From the NCBI GenBank assembly GCA_001780825.1, contig MFIX01000139.1, positions 362-6,614 on the forward strand: 6,253 bases of DNA. Direction: 5' to 3'. The stretch comes from Candidatus Glassbacteria bacterium RIFCSPLOWO2_12_FULL_58_11 (GTDB lineage: Bacteria; Gemmatimonadota; Glassbacteria; GWA2-58-10). Every line of letters begins with the position of its first letter. Positions within the stretch are counted from its first letter, which is position 1. The notes under the pieces were generated by a model. It did no database searches, was not told the DNA's origin, and was given only the letters and a program-made list of their open reading frames with translations. Made by a program: the position numbers and the translations under genes. Below, one piece after another: positions 5,222 to 6,253 of the stretch.

Positions 5222-6223
5222 TCAAGTGACTTTCTCCGCCGCCCGCTCCCGGGCGACCTTCTCCATCAGCGCCAGTACCAGCCGCTCCAGCCCGAGACCG
5301 CTCACCGCGCTGATCCCGCAGACCAGGAACAACTCTGCCTCATTTTCCAGCTTCGGCAGCCGGCTGTCCGGCGGCAGCAGGTCCAGCTTGGTGAAAACCG
5401 CGCAGCGCGGTTTGCGCTCCAGCTCCGGAGAGTATTGGGCCAGCTCGGCGGACAGGATGCGGTACTGCTCTTCCGGCTCGCTCGCGCTTATGTCGAGCAG
5501 AAAGACCAGTATCTTGGTCCGCTCGATATGCCGGAGAAACTCCAGGCCCAGCCCCTTGCCGCTGTGCGCGCCCTCGATCAGCCCGGGGATGTCGGCGGCG
5601 ACAAACGAGTCCATCCCGCTGCGCACCACGCCGAGGTTCGGAGTCAGGGTAGTGAACGGATAGTCAGCGATTTTGGGATGGGAATCCGAAATGCGGCTAA
5701 GCAGGGTCGATTTCCCGGCGTTGGGAAAGCCGACCAGGCCCACATCCGCGATCAGTTTCAGCTCCAGGACCACGCTGCGCTGCTCGCCCGGTTCGCCATC
5801 CTCGGCGAAATCCGGAGTCTGACGGGTCGGGGAGGCGAAACTCTCGTTGCCCCGGCCGCCTCTTCCGCCGCGCGCGGCCAGCACCCGCTCGCCCTGTACA
5901 GTGAGATCGCCGATCAGCTCGCCGCTGGCGGCATCCCGGATAACCGTACCGGAGGGCACACGGATCACCAGGTCCTCGGCGCCGCGGCCGGTGCGGTTAT
6001 TGCCCCCGCCGTGCGCGCCGCGCTCCGCCCGGTAGTCCCTTTGGTAGCGGAAATCCATCAGCGTGGCCATCCCCTCATCGGCCTCGAAATAGATGCTGCC
6101 GCCGGCCCCGCCCCTGCCGCCGCTGGGACCGCCCCGGCTGTTGTGCGCCTCCCTGCGGAAAGCGATCATACCCTTGCCGCCTTCGCCGGCGGTGAGGTTT
6201 ATTTGCGCCCGGTCAACAAACAT
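5222..6223 (-). CDS. obg: Obg family ribosome-associated GTPase
   Basis: Obg (CgtA/ObgE) is a cytoplasmic GTPase that binds the 50S ribosomal subunit and acts in its late assembly and in stress signalling. The 333-residue product has the glycine-rich Obg fold at about 1-157, with the usual MFVD start and G-rich loops such as residues 31-42 and 119-125. The GTPase domain follows: P-loop GFPNAGKS at 165-172, switch I FTT at 190-192, DIPG at 211-214, TKLD at 278-281 and SAV at 305-307. TKLD replaces the usual NKxD; Thr at this place is, from memory, also seen in other Obg proteins. The protein ends soon after the G domain, so it is a short Obg without the extra C-terminal OCT domain. The start is ATG. 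Only 30 bases upstream are visible, with a weak GGA-type ribosome site and a T-run in the sense strand at 6246-6251. The start of the transcript is not in view. Confidence 0.97.
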   Translation of the reverse strand: MFVDRAQINLTAGEGGKGMIAFRREAHNSRGGPSGGRGGAGGSIYFEADEGMATLMDFRYQRDYRAERGAHGGGNNRTGRGAEDLVIRVPSGTVIRDAASGELIGDLTVQGERVLAARGGRGGRGNESFASPTRQTPDFAEDGEPGEQRSVVLELKLIADVGLVGFPNAGKSTLLSRISDSHPKIADYPFTTLTPNLGVVRSGMDSFVAADIPGLIEGAHSGKGLGLEFLRHIERTKILVFLLDISASEPEEQYRILSAELAQYSPELERKPRCAVFTKLDLLPPDSRLPKLENEAELFLVCGISAVSGLGLERLVLALMEKVARERAAEKVT

Positions 6224-6253
6224 GGTTCCAGCCCGTTCAATTCACAAAAAATT

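Noticed and set aside
5079..5663. Plus-strand frame spanning the obg-dprA junction
   Set aside because: Overlaps the conserved coding of both genes on the other strand and has a Ser/Arg-rich shadow composition.

Overview
The window is a stretch of bacterial chromosome with six protein genes, all on the minus strand, so transcription runs from high to low coordinates: obg (6223-5222), dprA (5197-4034), hemW (4010-2811), a small four-helix-bundle protein of the 23S rRNA intervening-sequence family (2687-2307), hrcA (2292-1255) and dnaJ (1205-51). The housekeeping genes are GC-rich (a 60-base sample of obg is 63% GC), which is why the opposite strand carries many long spurious open frames. There are no rRNA or tRNA genes, CRISPR arrays or transposases. 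The source is a GC-rich bacterium. The hemW-hrcA linkage is known from many phyla, and the DnaJ Gly/Phe region resembles those of some uncultured FCB-type lineages, but that placement is a guess.

Layout: obg, dprA and hemW are separated by only 24 and 23 bases and look like one transcription unit; dprA and hemW both appear to start with TTG. HemW carries the radical SAM fold signatures but departs from the family at two diagnostic places: a CX4CX2C cluster motif instead of CX3CX2C, and NNLHYW where HNxxYW is expected. After a 123-base gap comes an AT-rich (about 35% GC) island holding the small four-helix-bundle gene. It is followed by hrcA, the heat-shock repressor, and 49 bases later by dnaJ. 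The grpE and dnaK genes often found between hrcA and dnaJ are missing, and no CIRCE operator is visible in the window.

The most unusual part is the island at about 2311-2749. The small gene is bracketed by inverted arrays of a degenerate heptamer (TYCTGWC on the plus strand). Thirty-one bases on the left match the reverse complement of the right array at 29 positions, and both differences become G-U pairs in the sense RNA, so the transcript could form an unbroken 31-bp stem around the gene. The arrays also supply most of the gene's ribosome binding site and its last ten codons. This looks like an intervening-sequence-type cassette, normally known from 23S rRNA, standing alone between protein genes next to hrcA. 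It is the best candidate here for an under-described mobile or RNA-processing element.
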